Of a stretch of DNA of 64,000 bases, positions 35,449-44,165 are shown piece after piece. The stretch is from a bacterium (GTDB lineage Bacteria; Bacillota; Clostridia; Lachnospirales; Lachnospiraceae), in the NCBI GenBank assembly GCA_004562765.1, contig SFRL01000016.1:5189-69188 (forward strand), given 5' to 3'. The translations under genes and the position numbers were made by a program. The notes below the pieces were generated by a model. The model searched no databases. It saw only the letters and a list, made by a program, of their open reading frames with translations, and was not told where the DNA came from. Positions within the stretch are counted from its first letter, which is position 1; every line of letters begins with the position of its first letter.

Positions 35449-37686
35449 TCAGGTGAGCTTACAGGTGGTGATACGCTCAAATCCCTTTGTCATGTCATAG
35501 ACAATGACCAGCCCTTCGCGCACGAGGTACAGTTTATCTCCAATGTAGAGATTCCGGTAACTATCTGTACTGTAATCCCATTCCTCCTTGGAAATACGGT
35601 CTGTGGCAGCCTTTTTCAGTGCGCCGTCCTGCAGGGTAAAGATTCTCTGCGAAATCTGATAGGTATCACCTTTATCCTGCGTCAGAAATGCGATCACATT
35701 TTTCCCGCTGTCCGCCAACAGTGCCTTATAATTGTACTGTGCCGGTGCATAACATGCATCATCCAGCACGATCTTCGCGCTTTCCTTTACATTCGTCGGA
35801 TCGGAGATGTCGTACAAGGACACCTTGATCCCGATAAACTCACTGTCCTTCGCCTTGCGCTCCTCGCCCACGCCGATCAGATGCGTGTCATCCCAGAACT
35901 GCAGATAATCGGAAAATCCGGGAATCTCCAGTTCGCCGATCAGCGTCGGATTTGCCGGGTCACTGAAATCTACCGTAAAGAGCGGATCCATGTTGCGATA
36001 GGTTACAAAATAACCAATATCATCCACAAAACGCGCTGCGTAAACGGTCTCTCCGTCCGCAATATGCTGGATCTTTCCGTGGATCTTTAATCGCTGATCC
36101 AATACAAACAACTGATTCGTTGTGCCGTTCATCGTGTAATCCGTCGTCAGCACATACAGGTAGCCATCCTTGTTCTCATGGATCGCAAAAGTATCTTCTA
36201 TATAGCCCGGAACGGACTCCGCGCAGTCCGGTGTGATCTTTCCGTCCCCGATCGCGAACTCCGTCAGCTTCGTACGGCCGCTGTCACTTGCCATGTCATA
36301 ATCCGTACAATATAAAACAATGGAATCCTTTGTTACATAAAGCGTTGAATAACCGCTGAAGATCAGCTTCTGATCTGTCGCCTTCTCCGGCTCTTTCACA
36401 TTCATGGAAGAGATGAGTACGCCGCTGTCTGTTCCGTCCTTCGGGAGATAGATACAGTTTTCCGGAATCGTCTCGCCCTGGATCTTCGGAAGTTGATTCT
36501 TTACTTCTTCCTGTGTAAGCGTTGTTTCCTCTTTCGCATCCTGTTTCTGCTGCGCGCCATCTTCGTCCGCAAATAAATACGTCCGGTAGTACGGGTAGAT
36601 CATCGGATAACCATAGTCTGTAAACAAATACACCTGGTCTCCGATCTTTCTGGAACTGTTGTAGGAACCGTCCTGGGTGAATGTGCCGATCAGCTTTGCC
36701 CCGGCAGGGCTTGTGATATCATAGGTCAGTATCTGCGTGTGTATACTGTTCGCACGGATCGGATTGTATGCAATATCAACCATGATATCCTTCTTTGCAT
36801 AAAAGTCCTCATCCGCCTGCTCCAGCCCGTCTGTATCCTCTGTCTGCACGATCAGCAGAAGTCTGCCATCTGACACATACATCTCACGGATACGGTCCAT
36901 ATTTCCACTCAGCTCCGGTGTGATACTGCCGAGCTGTCTCGGTGTATCTGTGGAAGCATCCACAATCTGCACCTTGTCACCGGTTGCAATATAAATATAG
37001 TGTCCGTCAGTCTTTACGATGTCGCTCTCATCCACGCCTGTTACCTGCAGATTCGTCGTGGAAAAATCCTGCTGTTGCTCAGCCACAGCCATCTGTTTAT
37101 CAGCGGACGCATCGTTGAGCGAAGTGCTCGATGATGCCTCATCCGTAGACGCCTCGCCCTTTTCCAGCGCGCCTTCCGCCATAAGATCTTCAACCGCACC
37201 ACCCGTCGCGCCATACATCTCCACAAAATTATAGTTTCGCTCGGCAGCCAGACCGTTCAGCATCTCGTAGACCTCTCTATAGCTGTCTGCCAGCCGGTAA
37301 TCTCCCAGCGTTTTAACCGTATCAGTCCCATCCGGGGACTGTGACCCGTCGTCTGCAACACCAGGTGCCTGCTGTTCCCCGCTCACCGATCCTCCCAGCT
37401 CTGTCGCAACGTCTGCCATCTGAATATCCTCCGTGATCGGCACAAGACCCTGGCTGTTTGCCACACCGTATGCTCCAAGTGATGCCACCAGCACGATCGC
37501 AGCAGCCGCCACTCTGCTGCCATAGCCATGCCAGTGAAATCGCTTTTGTTCGCTCTTATGTTTCATGGACGTCCTTCCTCCTTCTGCCTCGATACGTCCC
37601 CTGATCTGCTCCGGTTCCAGTTCCGGCGGCACCTCCACGGACTGTGCCTCGCTCCACAGTTTTTCCATTAATTTATTTTCTTCCAT
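35449..37686 (-). CDS. membrane beta-propeller protein, likely anti-sigma partner
   Basis: 745 residues. A cytoplasmic N-terminus of about 55 residues carries a short helical segment (NKLMEKLWSEAQSVEVPPEL). One membrane helix follows at about 58-76 (VAAAAIVLVASLGAYGVA), then an acidic, Ser/Ala-rich linker and a large outside beta-propeller of the PF09826 kind, with VTGVDESDIVKTDGHYIY at its start. The ECF sigma gene lies 28 bases upstream on the same strand. This is the layout of a sigma/anti-sigma pair with a propeller as sensor; that role is inferred. Confidence 0.8.
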   Translation of the reverse strand: MEENKLMEKLWSEAQSVEVPPELEPEQIRGRIEAEGGRTSMKHKSEQKRFHWHGYGSRVAAAAIVLVASLGAYGVANSQGLVPITEDIQMADVATELGGSVSGEQQAPGVADDGSQSPDGTDTVKTLGDYRLADSYREVYEMLNGLAAERNYNFVEMYGATGGAVEDLMAEGALEKGEASTDEASSSTSLNDASADKQMAVAEQQQDFSTTNLQVTGVDESDIVKTDGHYIYIATGDKVQIVDASTDTPRQLGSITPELSGNMDRIREMYVSDGRLLLIVQTEDTDGLEQADEDFYAKKDIMVDIAYNPIRANSIHTQILTYDITSPAGAKLIGTFTQDGSYNSSRKIGDQVYLFTDYGYPMIYPYYRTYLFADEDGAQQKQDAKEETTLTQEEVKNQLPKIQGETIPENCIYLPKDGTDSGVLISSMNVKEPEKATDQKLIFSGYSTLYVTKDSIVLYCTDYDMASDSGRTKLTEFAIGDGKITPDCAESVPGYIEDTFAIHENKDGYLYVLTTDYTMNGTTNQLFVLDQRLKIHGKIQHIADGETVYAARFVDDIGYFVTYRNMDPLFTVDFSDPANPTLIGELEIPGFSDYLQFWDDTHLIGVGEERKAKDSEFIGIKVSLYDISDPTNVKESAKIVLDDACYAPAQYNYKALLADSGKNVIAFLTQDKGDTYQISQRIFTLQDGALKKAATDRISKEEWDYSTDSYRNLYIGDKLYLVREGLVIVYDMTKGFERITTCKLT

Positions 37687-37714
37687 CTGTCAAAACCTCC
37701 TTCTGTTGCCCTCT

Positions 37715-38233
37715 CTATTCCGCTTTCAACGCTTCGCCGAGATGCTTCAATGCCCTGCTTTCTCTGGATCGTACCGTATTTGCATTCATATGTAACACCT
37801 CAGCGATCTCTTTTGTCTTATACCCCGCAAATAAATGAAGCCCTATGATGAGGCGGTCTGTTTCCTGCAGCTTCAAAAATTCATCACGCAACTGCAAATG
37901 CTCCGGTGCGGTCACACCTTCCGCCGCCTGAAGCGTATCTGCCAGTTCCTCCGTCAACTCGCCCGGGCGGTTGACATACTCGCGCATCTTTGCTTTGCAC
38001 TTGTTGGACAGGATCGTGAAGATCCAGCTTTTGAAGGATTCCTCTTTTTTCAGTGTTCCGATCGCTGCCCATGCATCCATAACAGCATCACCCACTGCAT
38101 CCTTCGCGTCCTCTGCATGCTTCAGCATATAGTATGCGAAGTGGTACATATCACGGTAAATTTCTTTATATAGTTCTGTAAATGCTCCCGCGTCGCCGTT
38201 TTTCGCCGCGCGGACTAATTCCTTTTGTTCCAT
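37715..38233 (-). CDS. ECF-type RNA polymerase sigma factor
   Basis: 172 residues. Region 2 has YHFAYYMLKHAEDAKDAVGD near 30-50 and FKSWIFTILSNKCK near 65. Region 4 has LIIGLHLFAGYKTKEIAEVL and NANTVRSRESRALKHL. The ATG at 38233 is chosen for its CCGGAGGA site; a longer frame upstream runs through the promoter. It is followed by the membrane beta-propeller gene, its likely regulator. Confidence 0.87.
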   Translation of the reverse strand: MEQKELVRAAKNGDAGAFTELYKEIYRDMYHFAYYMLKHAEDAKDAVGDAVMDAWAAIGTLKKEESFKSWIFTILSNKCKAKMREYVNRPGELTEELADTLQAAEGVTAPEHLQLRDEFLKLQETDRLIIGLHLFAGYKTKEIAEVLHMNANTVRSRESRALKHLGEALKAE

Positions 38234-38252
38234 AACTTCCTCCGGAGTATTC

Positions 38253-38283
38253 TCATAACTGTTCGGTTCCTTTACAGTTATGA
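38253..38283 (-). promoter_or_regulatory. 10-bp inverted repeat in the leader of the sigma gene
   Basis: TCATAACTGT pairs perfectly with ACAGTTATGA over an 11-base gap. It lies between the -10 box and the ribosome site, so it can be an operator or an mRNA hairpin. Confidence 0.45.
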
Positions 38284-38301
38284 AGTGTCTTACATAAGAG
38301 T

Positions 38302-38330
38302 AGTGTAAAAAGAAACGCATTTTGTTGCAA
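38302..38330 (-). promoter_or_regulatory. sigma-A promoter of the ECF sigma/beta-propeller operon
   Basis: TTGCAA and TACACT with a 17-base spacer on the minus strand. Confidence 0.6.
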
Positions 38331-38345
38331 GAAAAAATCAAAAAT

Positions 38346-38374
38346 AAAAAAAGCCGGCAGCTTTTACTGCCGGC
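38346..38374 (-). terminator. terminator of the cupin gene
   Basis: Perfect 8-bp stem GCCGGCAG/CTGCCGGC with a 6-base loop, followed by seven T on the minus strand. Confidence 0.82.
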
Positions 38375-38414
38375 ACATCTGCCAAATCATCCACATAAAT
38401 GCGTAGCACATTTT

Positions 38415-38846
38415 CTAGTATTCTGCCCGCTCCGCCTCTTCTTTTGTCCGGTGCACCGTTCCCCTGGGATGATTCGGCGGTGCATAAACAGAGGAAAGCT
38501 TCATCGGAATTCTTCCGGTGTTGATCACATTATGCCACGTTCCCGCCGGCACAAAGATCGAATCACCACGGCAAACACGGTACTGGGTGTCCATCTGTTC
38601 CCTACACCTGCCCATCTTTACCACTCCGCCGCCCTGCTCCACCCGAAGCAGTTGGTCAGTATCCTCATGCATCTCCACACCGATCTCCCCGCACGGCGGC
38701 AAAGCCATGAGCGTCATCTGCAAATAGCTTCCCGTCCAGATCGCGGTACGGAAATTTTTATTACGTGCTGCGTGACGCGGAATATCCACCACGTACGGAC
38801 ATCCTCCATAGTCTCGCTTCTCATCTGAATCATGGTTCCAATTCAT
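38415..38846 (-). CDS. cupin-domain protein
   Basis: 143 residues, a single cupin barrel. Motif 1 is GVEMHEDTDQLLRVEQGGG near 56-74, with His and Glu but one expected His replaced. Motif 2 is DSIFVPAGTWHNVINTG near 95-111 with its metal His. The family includes mannose-isomerase-like and small regulatory proteins; the ligand is unknown. The ATG follows GCAGGAG by 7 bases. The gene directly follows the MATE pseudogene and ends at a strong terminator. Confidence 0.82.
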   Translation of the reverse strand: MNWNHDSDEKRDYGGCPYVVDIPRHAARNKNFRTAIWTGSYLQMTLMALPPCGEIGVEMHEDTDQLLRVEQGGGVVKMGRCREQMDTQYRVCRGDSIFVPAGTWHNVINTGRIPMKLSSVYAPPNHPRGTVHRTKEEAERAEY

Positions 38847-38852
38847 CGTATC

Positions 38853-38889
38853 ACTCCTGCATTTTTTCCCTATTATAATATGCAGGAGT
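38853..38889 (-). promoter_or_regulatory. inverted repeat around the cupin -10 box
   Basis: ACTCCTGCAT and ATGCAGGAGT form a perfect 10-bp inverted repeat 17 bases apart, with TATAAT for the cupin gene in the gap. One arm contains the GGAG ribosome site. It may be an operator. Confidence 0.35.
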
Positions 38890-39704
38890 AAAATGTAAGT
38901 TCATCAATCCAACCACATCTGCCAGAAACCATCCGATCGGTATTGCCACCCAGATCCCGACCACGCCGATCGCTTCCACCGAGGACAATGTATAAGCCAA
39001 CAGCACTGATCACCACACAAAAGACAGTTACATTCAAAAACGCCTTTTTGACTCCGATACGGATCCGTTCCCTATCCCCTGCACCATCAGGATTCCGAAG
39101 TTCATCACCGACTGCTGCAGACAGGTAAAACCCGACAGCGACAGTATCTTTTTTAAGTTCGCCATATCCCAGCGAAAGTCTTCCTTTTTCGGGCGATACG
39201 CTTCATAGCAACTCCAAAAATAGATCAATACCCCTATTCCCGATACCGTCTGGGCGATCGCTGTCGCAATGGCAGCTCCCTTGATCCCGCTCCCGAGCAC
39301 CGCCACAAACAACAGGTCAAGAACAATATTCAATATCACCGACACACCCAGAAAGATGAGCGGTGCCACCGAATTTCCAATTCCGCGCAGCACATTGAAG
39401 ACATAAAGATCCCGTTTCGGATATCTCTCTCTTTTCTGCTTCCAAAGGACATGGATACAAAGGTATTGTTTCCGAGGCAAAGTCCGATGATCACGGATGT
39501 CAGAAACGTCATCCGTGTATAGGAAGAACCAACCGCCGCCAGCGCACCGTTTCCCAAATACGTTCCCACCACCCATGTATCCACCAGATTGTACAGCTGC
39601 TGCAGCACATTTCCAAGCATCAGCGGAACCACAAATGACCAGATTCCTTTTGTAATATCACCTGTTGTCAGGTCGTGTTGTTTTATCATTCTATTTTTTT
39701 GCAT
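38877..39704 (-). pseudogene. decayed MATE-family efflux transporter
   Basis: The N-terminal part is a normal MATE start: HDLTTGDITKGIWSFVVPLM, then LQQLYNLVDTWVVG and SFGSRKERD. After this the frame is lost. The other frame continues directly with VLRGIGNSVAPLIFLGV, about 70 residues later in the family, so a segment is deleted. It reads on to QQSVMNFGILMVQGIG. A third fragment (KKAFLNVTVFCVVISAV) and a fourth in another frame (GIWVAIPIGWFLADVVGL) follow. At least two internal deletions and several frameshifts make it non-functional. The 5' end overlaps the RhuM-like gene by 14 bases. Confidence 0.82.
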
Positions 39705-40737
39705 TTTCCTCTAATTCCAACAGGTATTTATCATAATCAGACATAAATATGCGATCCTGAACGACACGATATTTGTCAAATTCAGTCTCCGCTTTCGCCT
39801 TAGCTATCTCCGCCGTGATCTTTCCCGCATCCTGTAAGACCTCTCTGTCATCTGCCATTAAAAACAGATCCAGACGCTTGCTCCAGTCCTCCATCGTCAT
39901 AGGGATGTGGCGCTCCGCACGGTCCTCTGCCAGATCCAAATATGCCGATACAATTCTTTCCAGAGAGCGCACCTCCTGCTCACTCAGATAATTCTTCGCA
40001 ATGTTCACATCACTCTTAACAATTTTCCCATCAGGAGCATCTGCCCATGTTGTCAGTCCCATATGCGGCTTTTCGGCATCAGCACGCTCATAGATGAGTT
40101 CTGCTGCCGTATGTCCATGAACCGCATAATGCATTTTATTCTGCACCTTTGCAAAGAATTGTTTGGTAGTTTTTGCTGCTCTGTCATAGTCCATGGCAGT
40201 TGCATAAATATCTGTTATTTTCTGGTAAAATCTGCGCTCCGAGAGACGGATTTCACGGATCTGTTCCAATAACCTGTCAAAATATTCTGTAGTCAGAACG
40301 GATCCTCCATTTTTCAATCGTTCATCATCCATCACCCATCCTTTGATGGTATAATCCTTTACGATACGATTCGCCCATTTGCGAAACTGCACCGCGCGGT
40401 CGTTGTTCACTTTAAACCCGACGGCAATGATCATCTGCAGATTATAGTGGTTTGTCTCCCGACTAACCTGACGGGAACCTTCGGTTTGAACTATTCGGAA
40501 TTTCCGAATAGTTGCTTTTTCTTCTAATTCGCTGTCTGAAAATACTTTTTTCACATGCTCATTGATTGTCGGCAATCCCACACCGTAAAGCGTCGCCATC
40601 ATTTTTTGCGTCAACCATATGTTTTCATCCTCATAGCGCATCTCTATGCTGTCCTGCTGATCACCCACAGTGGCAACATAGGTCAGATATTCTGCTGCGC
40701 TGGAACGGATTGAAATTTCCTCTCTCTTTTTTGCCAT
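39691..40737 (-). CDS. RhuM family protein
   Basis: 348 residues. The N-terminal half is the RhuM (PF13310) region, with EDENIWLTQKMMATLYGV, TINEHVKKVFSDSEL and ETNHYNLQMIIAVGFKVN. The C-terminal half has a HGHTAAELIYERADAEKPHMGL segment typical of these proteins. RhuM was named from a Salmonella pathogenicity island and is common on mobile and defence islands; its biochemical function is not known. The ATG at 40737 follows AAAGGTGG. It has its own promoter and runs into the MATE pseudogene, which fits a variable site in the genome. Confidence 0.85.
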   Translation of the reverse strand: MAKKREEISIRSSAAEYLTYVATVGDQQDSIEMRYEDENIWLTQKMMATLYGVGLPTINEHVKKVFSDSELEEKATIRKFRIVQTEGSRQVSRETNHYNLQMIIAVGFKVNNDRAVQFRKWANRIVKDYTIKGWVMDDERLKNGGSVLTTEYFDRLLEQIREIRLSERRFYQKITDIYATAMDYDRAAKTTKQFFAKVQNKMHYAVHGHTAAELIYERADAEKPHMGLTTWADAPDGKIVKSDVNIAKNYLSEQEVRSLERIVSAYLDLAEDRAERHIPMTMEDWSKRLDLFLMADDREVLQDAGKITAEIAKAKAETEFDKYRVVQDRIFMSDYDKYLLELEENAKK

Positions 40738-40817
40738 TTTGCCGCCACCTTTCTTCACTGCATAAACTCTCCCCTGTGTTTTTCTACAAATTTCGTGCGA
40801 AATTCTTGATATAAACA

Positions 40818-40846
40818 AGTGTAATGAAAAACGCCTTTTTTTGCAA
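40818..40846 (-). promoter_or_regulatory. sigma-A promoter of the RhuM gene
   Basis: TTGCAA and TACACT with a 17-base spacer, the same hexamers and spacing as the promoter at 38302-38330. Confidence 0.6.
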
Positions 40847-40908
40847 GCAAATCATATTTTCCATGCATTGTGCAAATACTATGAAAAACACACGCAAGGA
40901 GACAAAAT

Positions 40909-41082
40909 ATGATCAACAATGAAGAACTTCCGATCGGATTCACCATGGAACTCGCACAACACTCCGATGCCCTGGTCCGTTTTTCCGGCATGACCAAAAA
41001 TGAGCAGCAGGAGATCATTAGTCAGGCACGCAATGCCTCATCCCGGGAAGAAATGAGGCATCTGGTGGAATCCATCAAATAG
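40909..41082 (+). CDS. 57-residue conserved-looking small protein
   Basis: A complete frame with a good AAGGAG site 8 bases before its ATG. The product is helical and charged, with PIGFTMELAQHSDALVRFSG and a C-terminal REEMRHLVESIK. No membrane segment or known domain. It resembles the many short Lachnospiraceae proteins of unknown role with a MELAQ core. It is the only plus-strand gene for several kilobases and is divergent from the RhuM gene. Confidence 0.6.
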   Translation: MINNEELPIGFTMELAQHSDALVRFSGMTKNEQQEIISQARNASSREEMRHLVESIK

Positions 41083-41101
41083 TTGTCAATTTATTTCTGC
41101 C

Positions 41102-41812
41102 TTACCGGGATCTGCCAAACACCCTGAGTAACACCAAAATCCAAATACCCGCAATCAAAGCAGCCATCATCATATAGATCAGCGCACTTTCCAACACTGC
41201 CTTTCCGATCCAGAAAGACGGCAAAATGGATAGGCAATAGCACAGCGGTTTCGGGACGAAATACGGTACGACAGCCCCCATGATCATCAGGGCAGACAGT
41301 TTTGTGATCGCCATCCCCTCCAGCTTATTTGAAGATAAAGCTACGATCAGAAGAGCAATGATAATTCCCTGCATGGTTCCCGTCAGAGCCAGCAAAACAA
41401 CCCCTGCGGCAGACAGCTCTGAAAGCCGAAACACCGGCAGTAAAGCTGCTGTAATCACAAACGCGCCAAGCGCCGGGATCATGATCCGCGACACCAGATA
41501 TCCGCTTCGTCCCAAACCTGTAATAAACAGATAACGGTCTATATGATCGTCATGTTCTTCCAGCATTACCATCGCGGCAATGAAACCAAACATCGCCGGG
41601 GCGATAGACGCAAAAAAGATGTCAAACAATCCGTAATACAGGGTCAGAACTGCCTCCTCTCCTGTATAAGAAACCAGCATTTTTTCGACGAACGGCACGC
41701 CAAATCTGATTGCCACACCAGCCAGAAGCGGTGCCAGCCCCGCCGCAAACAACATCATGTCATGCCAGATAAACTTCAGCATATGTAAAAAACTCAATCT
41801 GATCGCTCTCAT
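41102..41812 (-). CDS. ABC-2 type permease subunit
   Basis: 236 residues with about six membrane helices (MMLFAAGLAPLLAGVAI, FIAAMVMLEE, MQGIIIALLIVALSS, and a last pair near 195-230). The start is placed at 41812 after GGGAGGTG; the ATG overlaps the stop of the preceding permease gene. It is the second membrane subunit of the exporter encoded by this operon. The substrate is unknown. Confidence 0.75.
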   Translation of the reverse strand: MRAIRLSFLHMLKFIWHDMMLFAAGLAPLLAGVAIRFGVPFVEKMLVSYTGEEAVLTLYYGLFDIFFASIAPAMFGFIAAMVMLEEHDDHIDRYLFITGLGRSGYLVSRIMIPALGAFVITAALLPVFRLSELSAAGVVLLALTGTMQGIIIALLIVALSSNKLEGMAITKLSALMIMGAVVPYFVPKPLCYCLSILPSFWIGKAVLESALIYMMMAALIAGIWILVLLRVFGRSR

Positions 41813-42489
41813 AGCTTTACACCTCCCTGCTCCTGCCACATCTTCCGTACACACCGACTCGCCGCCAAAAACAGCAAGACGATAATAGCAACAGTAAGGA
41901 TCAGACCGATTCCGGAAAATACCCTCCCCGCCACCAGATCCATACATACATTCGCCGGATAGATTCCACAAAAAGCAGGCGTGATCCCTGTCAAATGCAG
42001 GATCGCCGGAACGAACGTGATCATTTCAATGGGCACCGTTGCGATCAAAAATTGATTTAAACTACGGATCTTTGTCGCAATGATCAATCCAAGCAGCGTA
42101 AAAAAGGCGCTGGATAAAAAAGTGCCGAGCAGTACCTGAAAGAACGCATTGCATCCTGCCGTCACAGCCAGCACAGCCGCTACCATCACCCCGATCAGAC
42201 TCAGGGAAAGCACCTTTGAAAGTACATATTCAAATGCCCGAAGCGGCGAAATAGCGAAATAAGATGTCACCCTTTGGCTCTTCTCCAACAAAACGATCGC
42301 TCCCATAAAGAACAGCCCCATAGCTGCCGGATCAGAAAATATGAGAATGGAAGCAGCCGTCGTTTTCCATGTTCCGGGCAGAGAAAGCAGCAGGATCATA
42401 TAGAGCACGGTCAGGAAGCCATACAAAAAGTAAAATCCATAGCGTCCCTGAAATCTCAGATCCCAAAAGAATAAATTCTTTAATCTCAT
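41809..42489 (-). CDS. ABC-2 type permease subunit
   Basis: 226 residues with six predicted membrane helices, the first near 20-38 and the last near 190-210. It resembles permeases of the fluoroquinolone/bacteriocin exporter type by layout only (FFMGAIVLLEKSQRVTSYFAISPLRAFEYV). The start overlaps the ATPase gene's stop. Together with the next gene it should form the membrane channel. Confidence 0.78.
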   Translation of the reverse strand: MRLKNLFFWDLRFQGRYGFYFLYGFLTVLYMILLLSLPGTWKTTAASILIFSDPAAMGLFFMGAIVLLEKSQRVTSYFAISPLRAFEYVLSKVLSLSLIGVMVAAVLAVTAGCNAFFQVLLGTFLSSAFFTLLGLIIATKIRSLNQFLIATVPIEMITFVPAILHLTGITPAFCGIYPANVCMDLVAGRVFSGIGLILTVAIIVLLFLAASRCVRKMWQEQGGVKL

Positions 42490-43349
42490 ACCAGCGTCCT
42501 CCCGGTGATCTCCATGAAAATATCGTTCAGATCAGGCTCACTGCTATGAATAGATTGCAGTCTGTTTTCCGCGATCAGCTCACGCAACATTTGATCCTCC
42601 GACAATTGACTGAGCAGACAGCTTTTCGATTGTTCGCCGTGATCCATCCATGTGTAGGTAACTTTTGCGGCTCCTTTTGACATGATCAGATTGTGCGGGC
42701 TGTCAAGTGCGTAGATCTGTCCCCCGACGATAAACGCCAACCGGTCACAAAGCTCGGTTGCGTCCTGCATATTGTGAGTCGTCAGCAGAATTGTTTTCCC
42801 TCTGCGCTTCTCCTCCAGTATCATATCCTTCATCAAACGGCTGTTTGTCGGGTCAAGCCCGCTGGTGGGCTCGTCAAGAAAAAGCAACTTTGGGTCGTGT
42901 ACCAGTACCTTGATGAAATTCAGACGGCTTTTCATTCCTTTGGAATAGTCAGACACACGCTTGTCTGCGTCGTTTTCCAGTCCTATCATGCGAAGCAGTT
43001 CATCAATGGAACGCGACTGCCCATCGCGACCGGTTTTGTTTCGATAGAGTGAGGAGAAAAACAGCAGATTTTCTTTTGCGGATAATTTCTCGTACATCGT
43101 GGAATATTCAAAATCCACACCGATCGTTTCGTAAAAATCCTCGCCGCACTTTTTGCACTGTGTCCCGTTTACAATGACAGAGCCCTCATAACCCGGCAGC
43201 ATGCCCAGCAAAATCTTCTGCAAGGTACTTTTCCCTGCACCGGACGGTCCCAGAAAACCGAAGATTTCCCCCTCCGAAACAGAAAAACTCATGTCCTGAA
43301 TAAAGGGCTTTTTTGTGTAGCTGAATGACAGATTGCTGACTTGTATCAT
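42486..43349 (-). CDS. ABC transporter ATP-binding protein
   Basis: 287 residues. Walker A is GPSGAGKST near 35. The signature is shifted to DYSKGMKSRLNFIKVL near 133, and Walker B is LLFLDEPTSGLDP near 155. The H-loop is LTTHNM. The C-terminal 70 residues are an added regulatory domain. It powers the two permeases that follow. AAGGAGG stands before the ATG. A TetR-type operator lies 22 bases upstream of the gene. Confidence 0.9.
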   Translation of the reverse strand: MIQVSNLSFSYTKKPFIQDMSFSVSEGEIFGFLGPSGAGKSTLQKILLGMLPGYEGSVIVNGTQCKKCGEDFYETIGVDFEYSTMYEKLSAKENLLFFSSLYRNKTGRDGQSRSIDELLRMIGLENDADKRVSDYSKGMKSRLNFIKVLVHDPKLLFLDEPTSGLDPTNSRLMKDMILEEKRRGKTILLTTHNMQDATELCDRLAFIVGGQIYALDSPHNLIMSKGAAKVTYTWMDHGEQSKSCLLSQLSEDQMLRELIAENRLQSIHSSEPDLNDIFMEITGRTLV

Positions 43350-43370
43350 ATGTGTCCTCCTTATACTATC

Positions 43371-43394
43371 TGACTAATTTTAGATATTTAGTCA
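43371..43394 (-). promoter_or_regulatory. TetR-type operator before the ABC operon
   Basis: TGACTA, 12 bases, TAGTCA. The same half sites and spacing occur at 44107-44130 in front of the tetR-like gene. Confidence 0.65.
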
Positions 43395-43498
43395 AAATAA
43401 ATCTTGTTTTTAGTCCGGCTGGTTCAACCAACCGGACCTTTCTCACATGCAATACCGAAGAATTTCCCGGGTTTCACATTATTTCATTCACATATTGC

Positions 43499-44089
43499 TC
43501 AGACCAGCTGCGAAACCACTCCATATATGAGCATCCGTAGCGCCTGATCATACTGTTCTTCGCCAATTTCCGTCTTATGCAAAGTCGCAAAATAGATCGC
43601 GTGAAACGCTGCGCTGAAAGTATTTGCGTCGATCCCTTCTTTTACAGTGAGCAAGGCAAACACCTTTTCTATCATATCCGTATCATTCCCGAAATGCTCC
43701 GCCACGACTTCCGGCGGAAGCTTGCGCACCAATAGCTCCACCTCGTCGGAATTCAAAAGCTTTAAAACCGGCATTTCCTCCGCCATCTTGAAAAACTGAA
43801 AGATCACATCAGTCAGCTTTTCAGCCGAAAATTCCGCGCCTGAAATCTCACAGACAGCCTGATACAGCTTTTGATCCACCAACTCATGCTGCTCCAGGAT
43901 CACATCAAACAACAGGAGTTCTTTGGACTTATAAAAAAGGTAAAACGTTCCTTTCGGAATGTTCACACGCTTTACCAGTTCATCTACAGTGGTACGACGG
44001 ATCCCATACCTCGCCATGCAGGCAGCAGCTTCTTCCTTCAACCGCTGCTTGATGTATTCACGTTCCTGATCTGAATAACTCTTTGGCAA
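43499..44089 (-). CDS. TetR/AcrR family regulator
   Basis: About 196 residues. The helix-turn-helix is at 15-50: ACMARYGIRRTTVDELVKRV, then IPKGTFYLFYKSKELL. The C-terminal ligand domain is divergent as usual. The start is placed at a TTG with AAAAAGGAAG upstream, because the ATG further up lies inside the operator. The operator is shared with the downstream ABC operon, so the protein likely represses both itself and the transporter until a ligand binds. Confidence 0.85.
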   Translation of the reverse strand: MPKSYSDQEREYIKQRLKEEAAACMARYGIRRTTVDELVKRVNIPKGTFYLFYKSKELLLFDVILEQHELVDQKLYQAVCEISGAEFSAEKLTDVIFQFFKMAEEMPVLKLLNSDEVELLVRKLPPEVVAEHFGNDTDMIEKVFALLTVKEGIDANTFSAAFHAIYFATLHKTEIGEEQYDQALRMLIYGVVSQLV

Positions 44090-44106
44090 ATCGTTCGCTT
44101 CCTTTT

Positions 44107-44130
44107 TGACTAAAATCAATTATATAGTCA
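44107..44130 (-). promoter_or_regulatory. TetR-type operator before the tetR-like gene
   Basis: TGACTA, 12 bases, TAGTCA, starting directly after the -10 box of the gene's promoter and so covering the start of transcription. Confidence 0.65.
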
Positions 44131-44158
44131 GAATAGCATCCCTATGATCCATTGTCAA
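44130..44158 (-). promoter_or_regulatory. sigma-A promoter of the tetR-like gene
   Basis: Perfect TTGACA and TATTCT with a 17-base spacer on the minus strand. Confidence 0.7.
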
Positions 44159-44165
44159 TAGCTGC

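Noticed and set aside
43413..43437. Stem GTCCGGCTGGTT/AACCAACCGGAC after the tetR-like gene
   Set aside because: A hairpin is clear but it has an internal mismatch and no T run on the minus strand, so I do not call it a terminator; it may be a simple inverted repeat.
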